Assembly: GCA_036403235.1 (NCBI GenBank) | Contig: DASWRI010000052.1 | Coordinates: 62,001 to 126,000 of the forward strand | DNA from: JBGTFE01 sp036403235 | GTDB taxonomy: Bacteria; Acidobacteriota; Blastocatellia; Pyrinomonadales; Pyrinomonadaceae | Length of the DNA: 64,000 nt | Reading direction: 5' to 3' | Shown here: positions 9,120 to 18,708 of the stretch, piece by piece | Layout: the number at the start of each line of letters is the position of its first letter | How positions within the stretch are numbered: the first letter of the stretch is position 1 | Notes under the pieces: generated by a model | What the model was told of the DNA's origin: nothing | The model's database searches: none | Seen by the model: the letters and a program-made list of their open reading frames with translations, nothing else | Program-made: the position numbers and the translations under genes

Positions 9120-10526
9120 TTACCGATTATCAGTATATTTTTTGAAAATGATATTTACAAAGGCGAAGCCGCTCATGAGCAGGATTAAAAGGTGAACCGG
9201 AACGGTAAATCTGGCTTGAAAAGCAAAAGGCGTATGAATTAAGCCGTAATAAATCGTCAGCAGAAAGAGAAAGTAAAAATCCTTCCATTTTATAATTCCC
9301 GCAACCAGCGAAAGGGCCGCAAATATCAAGCCTAGAAAAGTAAAAACAAACGAGCTCAAAAATGGATAAAGCAGCTTCGCTTTGGCGGAAAGGCCGCTCG
9401 AATTGTTCCATTCGTCTTTGTTTATGCCGGTAAACCACAACCGGCAAAACGTGTAAAGACGGGTTTTTGTATAAAACCAAAAGTCTTCTTTGACGTGCTG
9501 AAACGTTTTTTCGTTGAGCAGTTTTTCGCGCTCGTTGGTGTAAGCGCCCGAATATAAAACAAACTGCCCCGGATTATTTTCGCGCATCAGAGCGATTTTC
9601 TTTTTATCTTCGTCGGTAAAAAAAGGCTCGAGCTTGCCGTTGATTTCGCGCCATTCGTTTTCAAAAATTTCGACGTTTTTTTGTCTTTCTTCAGCCGAAA
9701 CAAAACTCGGCTGCGTGTAATCGGCGACGCAGACATTGCCCCAGTAAAAATTTTCCTTGTAGTTTTCCGGCAGCTTCGGACACCAGTAGCCGAGATGCAG
9801 AATGCCCGCGCCGCCCTCGAGCGGCGTCACCTTAAAAACGCCGTGATTGCTGTAGTTCCAAAAACCGAACGGCAAAAGCAGTATCAAATATAAAAAAGCG
9901 GAAAGCGCGTCGAGCTTGAGATTGTCGCGCTTAAAAATCAATTTGTAAACAAAAAAGAAAACCGGGAAAAGCAGAAAAGCGGGCCTCAACTGGAAAAGAC
10001 AAAAACCGCAAAGCGCCAGCAAAATCGATTTCAAAACGCTTTCTTTCTGAACGTAATAAATAAATGCATACAAAACAATAAAAAAAACGCACAGCATTTC
10101 GGCATTGATTTGTCCGGCATAAAACGGAATTTTCAGGTTGAGCGCGAGAAACAAAAGAAACACGTTCCGGTAAATCAAAGCCTGATTGAAATGCTTTATC
10201 AAACGCAGAACCAGGTAGATTGAGACGCCGTAAATCAAAAACTGGATAATTTGGACGGTAAAATAAGAATCGTAAATCTGCTGGCACAAAAATATGAAAA
10301 ACGGGTAGCCCCACGTTCTGAGCGTTTCGGGCGCGGAAATTGGCAGAAAATACCACGAGGAAAAAGTTCCGTGTCCGAAGCTTTTCCCCATATTCCAATA
10401 ACCGGTCGCGTCGTAGAAAGACGCCGTCAGGCCGAGATAAAAGCCTGCCAGGGCAGAAATCAAATTAGCCGCCAGCAGTAGATAATAAATCGATTTTTTA
10501 TCCAGCAAAGCGTACAGACTTTTCAT
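9120..10526 (-). CDS. Polytopic GT39/ArnT-like membrane glycosyltransferase
   Basis: 468 aa with ten or more hydrophobic helices. The first periplasmic loop after helix 1 contains SFYDATGYWNMG, compatible with the acidic catalytic position of GT-C enzymes. A large soluble loop (about 220-330: CPKLPENYKENF to the EDFWFYTKTR region) interrupts the helices, a feature of PMT_2-type proteins. Predicted to transfer a sugar from a polyprenyl-phosphate donor on the periplasmic side. The donor could come from the upstream GT2 enzyme, only 6 nt away, which is similar to polyprenyl-phosphate glycosyltransferases. Confidence 0.65.
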   Translation of the reverse strand: MKSLYALLDKKSIYYLLLAANLISALAGFYLGLTASFYDATGYWNMGKSFGHGTFSSWYFLPISAPETLRTWGYPFFIFLCQQIYDSYFTVQIIQFLIYGVSIYLVLRLIKHFNQALIYRNVFLLFLALNLKIPFYAGQINAEMLCVFFIVLYAFIYYVQKESVLKSILLALCGFCLFQLRPAFLLFPVFFFVYKLIFKRDNLKLDALSAFLYLILLLPFGFWNYSNHGVFKVTPLEGGAGILHLGYWCPKLPENYKENFYWGNVCVADYTQPSFVSAEERQKNVEIFENEWREINGKLEPFFTDEDKKKIALMRENNPGQFVLYSGAYTNEREKLLNEKTFQHVKEDFWFYTKTRLYTFCRLWFTGINKDEWNNSSGLSAKAKLLYPFLSSFVFTFLGLIFAALSLVAGIIKWKDFYFLFLLTIYYGLIHTPFAFQARFTVPVHLLILLMSGFAFVNIIFKKYTDNR

Positions 10527-10532
10527 AAATCG

Positions 10533-11267
10533 CTAATCTTTCTTCATATAATCGCCGCGCGAAAAATATTTTTCGATTAAACAATAAAGCAGGATAAAGA
10601 AATAACGGCTTCCCATCTCCTTGACCTTCAGCTTCGATTCTCCGGCTTTGCGATTGCGCCAGCTGTTCGGGACGATGGCATACGAATAGCCTCTGACGAT
10701 GGCCTTTAGAGGCAGTTCCAAAGTTAAGTTGAAATGCGGCGAGAGAAACGGTTTTAAGCCTTCGATTGTTTCCTTTCGGTAAAGTTTGAAGGCGTTTGTG
10801 CAGTCGTTATATTTTAATCTGAAAGACGTTTTGACGATAAAGTTTGCCAGCCGGTTGAGGAATTTTTTGGTCGGCGGGTAATCGACGACCTCGCCCTGTT
10901 TGCCCCATCGATTTCCGAAAACGCAGTCGTAGCCTTCCTGCATTTTGTGATAAAACTTGACCAAATCGTCGGGCGAATCCGACAAATCGGCCATCATTAT
11001 CGCCACGCAGTCGCCCTGAAAATGCATTAAACCGCAGCGTACGGCGAAACCGAAACCGTTCGGCGGCTCGTTGTTGTAATAAACGAGCGTCGGTATTTTG
11101 GTCTGCATTTCCTGAAGATTTTTCTCGGTGTCGTCGTGAGAATTATCATTGACGACGAGGATTTCGTGGTCGATATTGTCTTGACACAATCTTTCGTAAA
11201 GATACGTCACTGTCTCGACAATATTGTCCTGTTCGTCATGAGCCGGAATGATAACGCTTAATTTCAT
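10533..11267 (-). CDS. GT2-family glycosyltransferase, polyprenyl-phosphate sugar synthase-like
   Basis: 244 aa. It begins MKLSVIIPAHDEQDNI, the classical GT-A start, followed by EILVVNDNSHDDT and MMADLSDSPDDL (DxS/DxD-type metal site). Its length and the absence of C-terminal transmembrane segments resemble soluble dolichol-phosphate-mannose-synthase-like proteins. It overlaps the preceding methyltransferase by 4 nt and lies 6 nt before the GT-C gene. A plausible pair is polyprenyl-P-sugar synthesis here and its use by the GT-C protein; this is inference. Confidence 0.85.
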   Translation of the reverse strand: MKLSVIIPAHDEQDNIVETVTYLYERLCQDNIDHEILVVNDNSHDDTEKNLQEMQTKIPTLVYYNNEPPNGFGFAVRCGLMHFQGDCVAIMMADLSDSPDDLVKFYHKMQEGYDCVFGNRWGKQGEVVDYPPTKKFLNRLANFIVKTSFRLKYNDCTNAFKLYRKETIEGLKPFLSPHFNLTLELPLKAIVRGYSYAIVPNSWRNRKAGESKLKVKEMGSRYFFILLYCLIEKYFSRGDYMKKD

Positions 11268-11911
11268 TTTTTAGCAATAATCAAAAATTGTTTTCCGAAA
11301 AATCTCCACGCAAAAGGCATTTTCAAATACGTTTGAATCAAAAATTTGTTGACCGGCAAACCGCCGCGAAACGAGAGCGGCAGAAATTGCGGGCAAATCT
11401 TGACTATATCGAAGCCCGAGCCGACCAGATGCTCGGCCGCGCCCGTCTCCGACAGACAAACCGTGTGGTCGGCAAAATCAAAATATTCGCGAAACGCGTA
11501 TTTGAAATTCGGCCCCATCACGGCGATGAAACCATTCGGCTTGACCGACTTGAAAATCTTTTGCAGAAACTCGCCGACCTGCTCCTGCGAGCTTAAATGC
11601 TCTAAAAAATTGGAAATAAAAACCAAATCGAAATAATCGTCCGGAATCTCGACGTCCAGATTATTGCCGATAACTTTTTTTATCGATTTGTCGGCATATT
11701 TTTCCAGAAACGCTTCGTTGAGGTCAATCGTCCATTTCTCCGGCGCGTCGATATTGTTGATAAATTCGCACATCCCGCCGGCCGGATCTAAAATCGTCTG
11801 CGGCCGGTCGGTCAAACCGGAAACGTAAGCGGCAATCTCCTTCCAGACGATATTTTTCTTTTTTATATCAACATCTTTGAAGCGATATTCATAAATTCTT
11901 TCGTAATTCAT
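11264..11911 (-). CDS. Class I SAM-dependent methyltransferase
   Basis: 215 aa. SAM-binding region ILDPAGGMCEFINNI at about 40 and FDLVFISNFLEHLSS at about 97, then VKPNGFIAVMGPNF. It overlaps both neighbours by 4 nt (ATGA type), so translation is probably coupled. Likely a sugar methyltransferase in the repeat-unit pathway. Substrate not determinable. Confidence 0.82.
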   Translation of the reverse strand: MNYERIYEYRFKDVDIKKKNIVWKEIAAYVSGLTDRPQTILDPAGGMCEFINNIDAPEKWTIDLNEAFLEKYADKSIKKVIGNNLDVEIPDDYFDLVFISNFLEHLSSQEQVGEFLQKIFKSVKPNGFIAVMGPNFKYAFREYFDFADHTVCLSETGAAEHLVGSGFDIVKICPQFLPLSFRGGLPVNKFLIQTYLKMPFAWRFFGKQFLIIAKK

Positions 11912-12963
11912 CTGTTTCTCAATTCTTCAAAAATCTGTTCGAGCGTGTCCTGCAAATTATATTTGAAATTCCATCCGGGATAATGCTGTTTGAATTTCGA
12001 AACGTCGCTGATATACCAGATATGGTCGCCGATGCGATTCGTGTCCGAATAAGTATAGCTCATTTGGTTTCCGGTGATTTTTTCGCAGACGGCGATGGCT
12101 TCCTGCATCGAGCAGTTGGCAAATCGCGCGCCGCCGGCGTTATAAACTTCGCCTTCGCGCGGATTTTTATAAAAATGCCAGAACATACTCACCAAATCCG
12201 CGCAGTGAATGTTGTCCCTGACCTGTTTTCCCTTGTAACCGAAAATCGTGTAATTCTGCTTTGTTATAGCACATTTCATCAAATACGATAAAAATCCGTG
12301 AAGTTGCGCGCCCGAATGACGCGGGCCGGTCAAACAGCCGCCGCGAAAAATTCCCGTTTTCATCCCGAAATATCGCCCGTATTCCTGAACCATTATGTCG
12401 GCCGCGACTTTCGACGCGCCGAAAACCGAGTGTTTCGTGTTGTCGATGCTCATCTGCTCGTCGATGCCGTCGAAATACGGATGATTCTCGTCGATTTCCC
12501 AGCGCGTTTCCAGCTCGACGAGCGGCAGAAAATTCGGATTGTCGCCGTAAACTTTATTCGTCGAAGTAAAAATAAACACCGCTTCGGGGCAAAATTGACG
12601 CGTCAACTCAAGCAGATTCAGAGTTCCGTTGGCGTTGACCGTAAAATCGGTTAAAGGCTCTTTTGCCGCCCAGTCGTGCGACGGCTGCGCGGCAGTGTGA
12701 ACGATTAGGGAAATATCTTTTTCGTATTCCCGAAAGATTTTTGCCAGCGATTCCTCGTCCCGGATATCGACGTTAAAATGCTTGTAATTCGGATGATTTT
12801 CGCTCAGACGCTGAATATTCCAGTCGGTGGCGGCTTCTTCGCCGAAAAAATACTGGCGCATATTGTTGTCGATGCCGACGATTAAATCAAACTTCGGCGC
12901 GAAAAAATCAACTGCTTCCGAGCCGATTAAACCGCCTGAACCGGTTATTACACAAATTTTCAT
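11908..12963 (-). CDS. NAD-dependent epimerase/dehydratase, CDP-paratose 2-epimerase-like
   Basis: 351 aa SDR (extended) protein. The NAD-binding motif is ITGSGGLIGSE at 6-16. At the normal YxxxK catalytic position the sequence reads VFGASK, so Phe replaces Tyr while Lys is kept. FRGGCLTGPRHSG and KGKQVRDNIHCADLV follow, close to proteins annotated as CDP-paratose/tyvelose 2-epimerases. It is paired with a paralogous epimerase 6 nt upstream. Expected role: change of stereochemistry of a nucleotide sugar. The Phe may be a subfamily feature and not damage. Confidence 0.78.
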   Translation of the reverse strand: MKICVITGSGGLIGSEAVDFFAPKFDLIVGIDNNMRQYFFGEEAATDWNIQRLSENHPNYKHFNVDIRDEESLAKIFREYEKDISLIVHTAAQPSHDWAAKEPLTDFTVNANGTLNLLELTRQFCPEAVFIFTSTNKVYGDNPNFLPLVELETRWEIDENHPYFDGIDEQMSIDNTKHSVFGASKVAADIMVQEYGRYFGMKTGIFRGGCLTGPRHSGAQLHGFLSYLMKCAITKQNYTIFGYKGKQVRDNIHCADLVSMFWHFYKNPREGEVYNAGGARFANCSMQEAIAVCEKITGNQMSYTYSDTNRIGDHIWYISDVSKFKQHYPGWNFKYNLQDTLEQIFEELRNR

Positions 12964-12969
12964 AATTCT

Positions 12970-14043
12970 TTACTTCAAAATATCTGTCAGAGCGTTTTCG
13001 TTATCTTTTATCCAAACGTAAATATCTTCGAGAATTTCCTGAACGCTTATTTCAGGTTTCCAGCCAGTTACCTGTGTCACTTTAGAATTGTCGGTTAAAT
13101 AAATTCTAATATCAGCCTGGCGATTTTCGGGGATTGATTGAATGGAAACTTTATTCTTTGTAATGTTACGACAAAACTCGGTTAATTCGCAAAGCGAAAC
13201 GCTCGTCTCGCGGCCGCCGCCGACGTTAAAAGTTTGATTGTTTAATTGGCCGATATTGTGAATCTGGAAATCGACCAGACGATACAAATCCTTAACGTGC
13301 AGAATGTCCCTGACCTGTTTGCCTTCGCCTCCGTAGCCGAAATAACCGAGATTTTGCCGCCAGAAATGTTTCGCCAGCCACAACACAATCACGCCCTGGT
13401 CGACCTTTCCCATCTGCCACGCGCCGGTCAGCACGCCGCACCGATTTATCACGGTTTTGAGCCCGTAAAACTGCCCGTATTCCTGAATAAGCAGCTCCGA
13501 GCAAAGCTTTGTCGCGCCGTACAGCGAGCGAAAGCCTTCGAGCGGAAATTTTTCGCTGAGGCCGTTTTCCGACACGCCTTCCAGAATCTGTTCGGCGGCG
13601 ATATCGAATCTCGTTTCGTTTTCCGTAAAATTTATCCGCTCGATGGTTTCAATCGGATAGACGCGGCTGGTCGAAAGAAAGATAAAATCGGATTTATTTT
13701 TGACCGCGAAATTGAGGCAGTTGACGGTTCCGAATAAATTTGTATTGACGACGTAATTCGGCAAACCGCCGTCGATTCCGGCCAAAACCGAAGGCTCGGC
13801 CGACGCTTCGATAATCGTATCGACAGCCGCGGGCAAAGCGTCGAAATCTTCCGCGCTGCGAATATCGCCGTGATAAAACTCGATTCCCGCTTTTTTCAAA
13901 CGGGCGAGACTGAGCTCCGAGCCGCGCCGCTTCAGATTGTCCAGAACGAATAATCTGTATTCGGGATAATTTTTCTTGAGCTCAAGCGCGAGCGACGAGC
14001 CGACAAATCCGGCGCCGCCGGTAATCAAAATTGTTTTCGACAT
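12970..14043 (-). CDS. NAD-dependent epimerase/dehydratase (extended SDR), CDP-paratose 2-epimerase-like
   Basis: 357 aa. Motifs: ITGGAGFVGSSL at 6-17, FLSTSRVYP near 120, intact catalytic YGATK near 172, then NRCGVLTGAWQMG and KQVRDILHVKDLYR. The family converts nucleotide sugars by transient oxidation with bound NAD. Its order, directly before a second epimerase with a YxxxK-to-FxxxK change, suggests the two gene products act consecutively or as a heteromer; that is inference. 22 nt separate it from the upstream glycosyltransferase. Confidence 0.82.
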   Translation of the reverse strand: MSKTILITGGAGFVGSSLALELKKNYPEYRLFVLDNLKRRGSELSLARLKKAGIEFYHGDIRSAEDFDALPAAVDTIIEASAEPSVLAGIDGGLPNYVVNTNLFGTVNCLNFAVKNKSDFIFLSTSRVYPIETIERINFTENETRFDIAAEQILEGVSENGLSEKFPLEGFRSLYGATKLCSELLIQEYGQFYGLKTVINRCGVLTGAWQMGKVDQGVIVLWLAKHFWRQNLGYFGYGGEGKQVRDILHVKDLYRLVDFQIHNIGQLNNQTFNVGGGRETSVSLCELTEFCRNITKNKVSIQSIPENRQADIRIYLTDNSKVTQVTGWKPEISVQEILEDIYVWIKDNENALTDILK

Positions 14044-14065
14044 TTTTCTTTAATAATTTGACTCT

Positions 14066-15262
14066 TCAGTTTTTTAATAACAGGCGGCGATACACGTTTC
14101 GGTAATTTTCTCCGCCGACCGTCGCTAAATCGAAATATTTGCGCGCCGCGTCGATGCACTTTTCCGGCTGAATCGTTTCGCTTAAAAGCAGCGCTTCCGT
14201 CGCCGCGCGGGCTGTTTCTTCCGGGCTGAAATCTTTCAGACAAACGCCGACCTTTTCCGTTTCCAGCAAAAAATCCGTGTCGCCGATGCCGTAATTTGAG
14301 ACGACCGGCAGGCCGCACGCCAGATATTCGGGAATCTTGGTCGGCGACGCGGCGATTTGCGAAAACGTCGGTTTGCGAAAAGAAATGCCGAGACCCGCGC
14401 GCTTGAGATACGACGGCACTTCGGCGGGCGAAACTTTGGCGACCGCGTAATCGTTTTCGCCGATTCCCAAACTTTTGAAAGTCGTGTGCACGACGGCGGC
14501 GGGCGTTGCGGTCAGAATCCGAAAAAAAGCGTCCGGCTTTTGCTTTTTTAATTCGAGAAAGAAATTTCCCATCTCGCGCAGAAGATAGAGTCCCGTCACC
14601 GAACCCGCGTAAATCAACTCGAAACGGACGCTTTTTTCGATGTCGTTTTTTCCAATTCGCGAAAAATCGACGCAGCACGGAATGACTTCGACGTTTTCTC
14701 TTTTTTTCAAATCGTTTTCGATTAAATAGTCGCGCATCCGTTCGGTCAAAACGACAATCTCGGACGCTTTTTCGATTCCCTTGCGCTCGACGTATTTGAT
14801 AAATCGAAACGGTTTCGAGTCTTCCCGCCAGACGCCCGCATCGGCATATTCTTCGGCCATCAACCCTCGAATGTCGAAAACGATTTGGCTTTTCGTAAAT
14901 TTTGCGGCCAGCAAAGCCATCAAAACCGGAACGTGCGCGCGCGCGTGCAGAAAATCTATTTTTTTCCGGCGCGAAAGTTTTTTGATAAATCGCGCGGCGT
15001 TCATAACATCGTAAAGCGTCGCCGGCGCGCTCGGGCTTTTGTGATACGCCAGACAGTGCCATTCGATATTTTCGGCGGCTAATTTACGTTTTTCAATTTC
15101 GATTTGCTCATTCGTCCATTTTTGTTTGAAATCGGGCTCGAAGGTGAGCAGGCTGACTTTCAGGTTTTCCAATTTTCCGATTTCGCGCAAATAAGGCAAA
15201 ACCTGCGTCTGCACCAGCGGTTCGCGCAGGCCGAAATAACAAAGATAGAGCGTATTATACAT
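14066..15262 (-). CDS. GT4-family glycosyltransferase
   Basis: 398 aa from the ATG at 15262, which shares one base with the stop of the preceding gene (TGATG), so restart after termination is likely. N-terminal acceptor domain with DFLHARAHVPV and FDIRGLMAEEYAD; C-terminal domain with LIYAGSVTGLYLLREM, the donor-loop region FRKPTFSQIAASPTKIPEYLACGLPVV, and a late IDAARKYFDLATVG. Predicted to add one sugar to the lipid-linked unit. Substrate unknown. Confidence 0.88.
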   Translation of the reverse strand: MYNTLYLCYFGLREPLVQTQVLPYLREIGKLENLKVSLLTFEPDFKQKWTNEQIEIEKRKLAAENIEWHCLAYHKSPSAPATLYDVMNAARFIKKLSRRKKIDFLHARAHVPVLMALLAAKFTKSQIVFDIRGLMAEEYADAGVWREDSKPFRFIKYVERKGIEKASEIVVLTERMRDYLIENDLKKRENVEVIPCCVDFSRIGKNDIEKSVRFELIYAGSVTGLYLLREMGNFFLELKKQKPDAFFRILTATPAAVVHTTFKSLGIGENDYAVAKVSPAEVPSYLKRAGLGISFRKPTFSQIAASPTKIPEYLACGLPVVSNYGIGDTDFLLETEKVGVCLKDFSPEETARAATEALLLSETIQPEKCIDAARKYFDLATVGGENYRNVYRRLLLKN

Positions 15263-16422
15263 CAAGCGGTCGCCTTAACTTTTTGATAAAATTTTTCCCA
15301 CTGCCGCGCCGTAACGGCAATATCGTATTTTGCCTTTGCTTCCCGAAAAGCGTTTTCGCCGAGCGATTCGCGCAGTTTTTCGTCTTTATACAGCTTAATC
15401 ATCGCGTCTTTTAATTCAACCGCCGAGGTCGGATTAATCAACAAACCCGTTTCGCCGTCGTCGATTACTTCCTCAAAAACTTCGATACGCGAAGCGACGC
15501 ACGGCAGACGCTTGAGCATTGCTTCGATGAGCGCGACCGGCAGACCTTCGAAAAAAGACGGGAAAGCAAACACGTCGGCCAGTTCGAGCAGCGCGCCGAC
15601 GTCGTTTCTACGGCCGAGAAAAAATACTTTCTCGTTTATTTCCAAGCTTTCGGCCAAATTCTTTAATTCGTTTTCCAGATGCCCGATTCCGGCTAAAAGC
15701 AAAAAAGCGTTTGGAATCTCGGCGGAAACCGCTTGAAACGCCTCGAATAAAACTTTGTGGTTTTTCTGCGGGTCGAGCCTTCCGACATTGAGATAAACGA
15801 AAGCATCGGCCGGGAGCTCGAGCTTGGCGCGGATTTTTTTCAAATCAGCTTTCGTCGCGGGCAGTGCGTCGATATTGACGGCGTTATAAATCACTTCGGT
15901 TTTGCTTTCGTCGAGCCCGTAGCGGCGCCGGTATGAATTTTTGACAAACTCCGAACACGGAACGAAAAAAGGCGCGGCCAGAAAAGCGGTGAACTTGTCG
16001 ATAGCTTTCAAGGCGCTGACTTTGTGCGGATTGTAATTTCCGATGCGGGCGACTTCCGGCTCGTAATCGGCCAGCTGCAAAGATGTGACAAGCGGCGTTT
16101 TTCCGTTGAGCAGAGAGGCGAGCCGCGCCGAGACATTGGCGTCATACAGCCACGAATGAATAACGTCGGGCTTTTCTTCGGCGATAATTTTGCGAAATTT
16201 TTGCGCGGCTTTGAGAAACGGTCTTTTGCCCGAAACGTCCATCTCGATGACCTTGAAACCGGCGTCGCGAATGTCCTGAGAAAAAAAATAAGGCTCTCCG
16301 ATAACGCAGACGACGTGATTGATTAGCTCCCGGCGCGTGCCGCCGACGACGTTCGCCAATTGTCTTTCCGCACCGCCGCTCGACAAGGTCGGAATCAGAT
16401 GAAGAACTTTCAAAGGCCGCAT
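15262..16422 (-). CDS. GT4-family glycosyltransferase
   Basis: 386 aa. Starts MRPLKVLHLIPTLSSGGAER, the typical GT4 entry with a GGAE motif. HSWLYDAN and NVGRLDPQKNH (start of the donor domain, near 215) follow, with EGLPVALIEAMLK near 305 as the E-x7-E nucleotide-sugar site. Conserved spacing and full length make it an intact enzyme. It overlaps the next gene by one base and follows the methyltransferase after 2 nt. Confidence 0.93.
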   Translation of the reverse strand: MRPLKVLHLIPTLSSGGAERQLANVVGGTRRELINHVVCVIGEPYFFSQDIRDAGFKVIEMDVSGKRPFLKAAQKFRKIIAEEKPDVIHSWLYDANVSARLASLLNGKTPLVTSLQLADYEPEVARIGNYNPHKVSALKAIDKFTAFLAAPFFVPCSEFVKNSYRRRYGLDESKTEVIYNAVNIDALPATKADLKKIRAKLELPADAFVYLNVGRLDPQKNHKVLFEAFQAVSAEIPNAFLLLAGIGHLENELKNLAESLEINEKVFFLGRRNDVGALLELADVFAFPSFFEGLPVALIEAMLKRLPCVASRIEVFEEVIDDGETGLLINPTSAVELKDAMIKLYKDEKLRESLGENAFREAKAKYDIAVTARQWEKFYQKVKATA

Positions 16423-16424
16423 AT

Positions 16425-17180
16425 TTATTTCTTTTTCGCAATCGTCAGGTGATTAAAAGCCATCTGCCCGGACGGAATCGCTTTCTCCATTATCCAGCCT
16501 AAACAATTAACCAGACAAATTAAAATCCACAGCAGAGGCCGCAGGACGAGCCCAATCGGATACATCCATTTCGTCCACATAAAACCCAAATCGAACAGAT
16601 AAAAATTGAACATCATCGCAACCGTCAAACCCGTCCCGGAAAGCGGCTCGATTTTTTCTATTTCCAATCCGTGTCGCTGCATTATGACGGCGATTCCCTC
16701 GTCCGTGTAGCGAAAAAAATCGAACGAATCGTGAATCGGGTAAAAAAACGGCGCGGTGGTGATGATGATTCCGTCCGGCTTGAGAATACGCGCAAATTCT
16801 TCGATGACCTTTTCGGGATTTTTGACGTGTTCCAAAACTTCGGTGCAGAGAATCGTGTCGACGCTCGCCGAGGCAAAAGGCATTTGTTCGGCGTCGCCCG
16901 CGACGTCGGCGCGATTTCCCTGAAAACCGCTGTCCGCAGAGTATTCGGTGCCGTAATATTTTTCGACATACGGCGCGAAAGCTTTTTCATACGGCTTAAG
17001 GCCGCAGCCGACGTCGAGCAAAACGCCGTGCGCCAGACGGGCGTTTGCGCGAATCGCGTCGCCGATTCGCTTGTGCACCCAGAAATTTGTATGAAAAGGC
17101 GTATTCGATAAATTTTTGGTTGTCCAAACCACGTCTTTGTGCTGAACTTCGCGGAAAGTCTGGACGATGGAGTTACTCAT
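16425..17180 (-). CDS. Class I SAM-dependent methyltransferase
   Basis: 251 aa. SAM motif LLDVGCGLKPYEKAF at about 54 and VDTILCTEVLEHVKNPEKV at about 107, then LKPDGIIITTAPF. The C-terminal quarter is hydrophobic (FNFYLFDLGFMW and VLRPLLWILICLV), suggesting membrane association. The start overlaps the flippase stop by 4 nt. Third methyltransferase of this locus; likely decorates the lipid-linked unit. Confidence 0.85.
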   Translation of the reverse strand: MSNSIVQTFREVQHKDVVWTTKNLSNTPFHTNFWVHKRIGDAIRANARLAHGVLLDVGCGLKPYEKAFAPYVEKYYGTEYSADSGFQGNRADVAGDAEQMPFASASVDTILCTEVLEHVKNPEKVIEEFARILKPDGIIITTAPFFYPIHDSFDFFRYTDEGIAVIMQRHGLEIEKIEPLSGTGLTVAMMFNFYLFDLGFMWTKWMYPIGLVLRPLLWILICLVNCLGWIMEKAIPSGQMAFNHLTIAKKK

Positions 17181-18673
17181 TTTCTTAAGGTTTTCAGAAA
17201 AGCGAATGCTTCACGCATCGAATTTTTATGGAGAAAAATTATCAAAACACCAATCATCGCACAAGTCAGCAGCGAAACAAAAGGATTGCGGGTTAATGAA
17301 AAGACGCCTGCCGAAGCCAAAATCGGAAGTATCGCGCCGAGCATCCACGAAAGCGGAATCCGGCTCGTTCGCCGCAGCAAAATATAAAACGTGGCGGAGC
17401 TGACGAAATACATGACGACGGTCGCCCACGCGCAGCCTTCGGCGCCAAAGACGGGAATCAGCCAGAAATTAAAAGCGATGTTTCCGAGAGCCGAGAAAAT
17501 TGCAGCGAACATCGATATGTAAGTTGCCGAAATCGAATGAGAAAGCGCCGAATAACCGATTAAAATCGGCAAACCCAGAGTCGAGGCCGCCAGCAAAATC
17601 CAGAACGGCGTAACCGCTCCGGCAAATTCAGCGCCGAAGACGAGCGGAATAAAAAAATATCCGGCAAAGCCGAGAAAGGCGCAGAAAAAACTCCACGCGA
17701 GCGTCAGACTCGGCAGAATGTTCTTAAAATAACCGTTTAATTTCTGCGCCCGGTTTTCCCTTTGCAAAGTGATAAAAAGCGGAATCAAAAGCGAATTTGC
17801 GAGCGTCGGAAGCTGGAGCGCGATGCCGTTTATCTGTGTCGCCACCGAATAAATTCCCAAATCACGCACCGACAGAAATTTCGAGATAAAGACGGCATCG
17901 ACATAGCTTCCCGAAAAATATCCGACGAGCGTAAACGGCAGAAGCGGGAGCGAATAGACGAAAATCTTTTTGATAAATCGCTGGTCAATCGAAAACCGCG
18001 AAAAGATAAATTTCCGCAGATAAAAAAATCCGATTAGAGCCATCACGAACGGGACACACGCGTAGCAAAGAAATGCCGAAACGCCGTTTAATCGGCCGGC
18101 GGCCGTCAAAACGAGCAGTCCCGCAAAAATCAAAATTCTTTCCGCCGTCATCATTCCGCCCTGCAATCGCGGCATTTTGACGGCCTGATAGCTGAATTGA
18201 AAATGAATTCCGAGAGCGGTCGCCGTAAAATGTAGAAAAACGAGCCAGAACATTTCGGGCGAAAGCCTGAGCCACGCGGCGAGCGGCGGAAACCATAGAT
18301 TTGAAGTGAGAAAAACCAGAACCAGATTCGGCAGGAGAATAAAAAATCTGGTCCAGAAAGCGCGCGCGATGCGTTCGGTCTCGATAAATTCATCGACGCC
18401 GAACCGGACGACCGCGACGCTCGTCCAGTTGACCAGAACCTGCGCGACCTGCGAAGCGGCAATTATCGCGACGATTCCGCCGTAGCCCGCCGAGCCGAGC
18501 ATTTTGGTTATCAGCCAGACCGAAGCAAAAGCGAAAATTGCGCTCGCGCCCTGCGTTAAAACAAGCGAAAAATAATTTTTCGGCGCATTCTGAACATCCC
18601 AGCTCGCGCTTTGACGTTCGGAAGCGGCCGAGGCGTTCGGCGAATTTTCGGCAGGATTTTCGAGTGGATGCAC
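17177..18673 (-). CDS. Polysaccharide flippase, Wzx/MATE-like
   Basis: About 498 aa with some 12-14 hydrophobic helices: oligosaccharide flippase of the MVF/Wzx superfamily, moving polyprenyl-linked repeat units across the inner membrane. First gene of the locus. I choose the GTG at 18673 because a strong promoter (TTGACA, 17 nt, TACACT) ends 6 nt before it. A TTG start at 18715 would lie upstream of that promoter's start site and could not be translated from it. The N-terminal 35 residues before the first helix are polar (PLENPAENSPNASAAS). If transcription starts further up, the 512-aa form is possible. Confidence 0.82.
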   Translation of the reverse strand: MHPLENPAENSPNASAASERQSASWDVQNAPKNYFSLVLTQGASAIFAFASVWLITKMLGSAGYGGIVAIIAASQVAQVLVNWTSVAVVRFGVDEFIETERIARAFWTRFFILLPNLVLVFLTSNLWFPPLAAWLRLSPEMFWLVFLHFTATALGIHFQFSYQAVKMPRLQGGMMTAERILIFAGLLVLTAAGRLNGVSAFLCYACVPFVMALIGFFYLRKFIFSRFSIDQRFIKKIFVYSLPLLPFTLVGYFSGSYVDAVFISKFLSVRDLGIYSVATQINGIALQLPTLANSLLIPLFITLQRENRAQKLNGYFKNILPSLTLAWSFFCAFLGFAGYFFIPLVFGAEFAGAVTPFWILLAASTLGLPILIGYSALSHSISATYISMFAAIFSALGNIAFNFWLIPVFGAEGCAWATVVMYFVSSATFYILLRRTSRIPLSWMLGAILPILASAGVFSLTRNPFVSLLTCAMIGVLIIFLHKNSMREAFAFLKTLRK

Positions 18674-18679
18674 TTGGAA

Positions 18680-18708
18680 AGTGTATTTTCCGGCGGTATC
18701 AGTGTCAA
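18680..18708 (-). promoter_or_regulatory. Sigma70-type promoter of the polysaccharide locus
   Basis: -35 TTGACA (18703-18708), 17-nt spacer, -10 TACACT (18680-18685). The predicted start site falls about 6-7 nt further, at the GTG at 18673, giving a leaderless mRNA. No Shine-Dalgarno is visible before this GTG. Confidence 0.6.

Noticed and set aside
14025..15062. 345-residue minus-strand frame overlapping the GT4 gene
   Set aside because: Arg/Lys-rich shadow in another frame of a clear glycosyltransferase.
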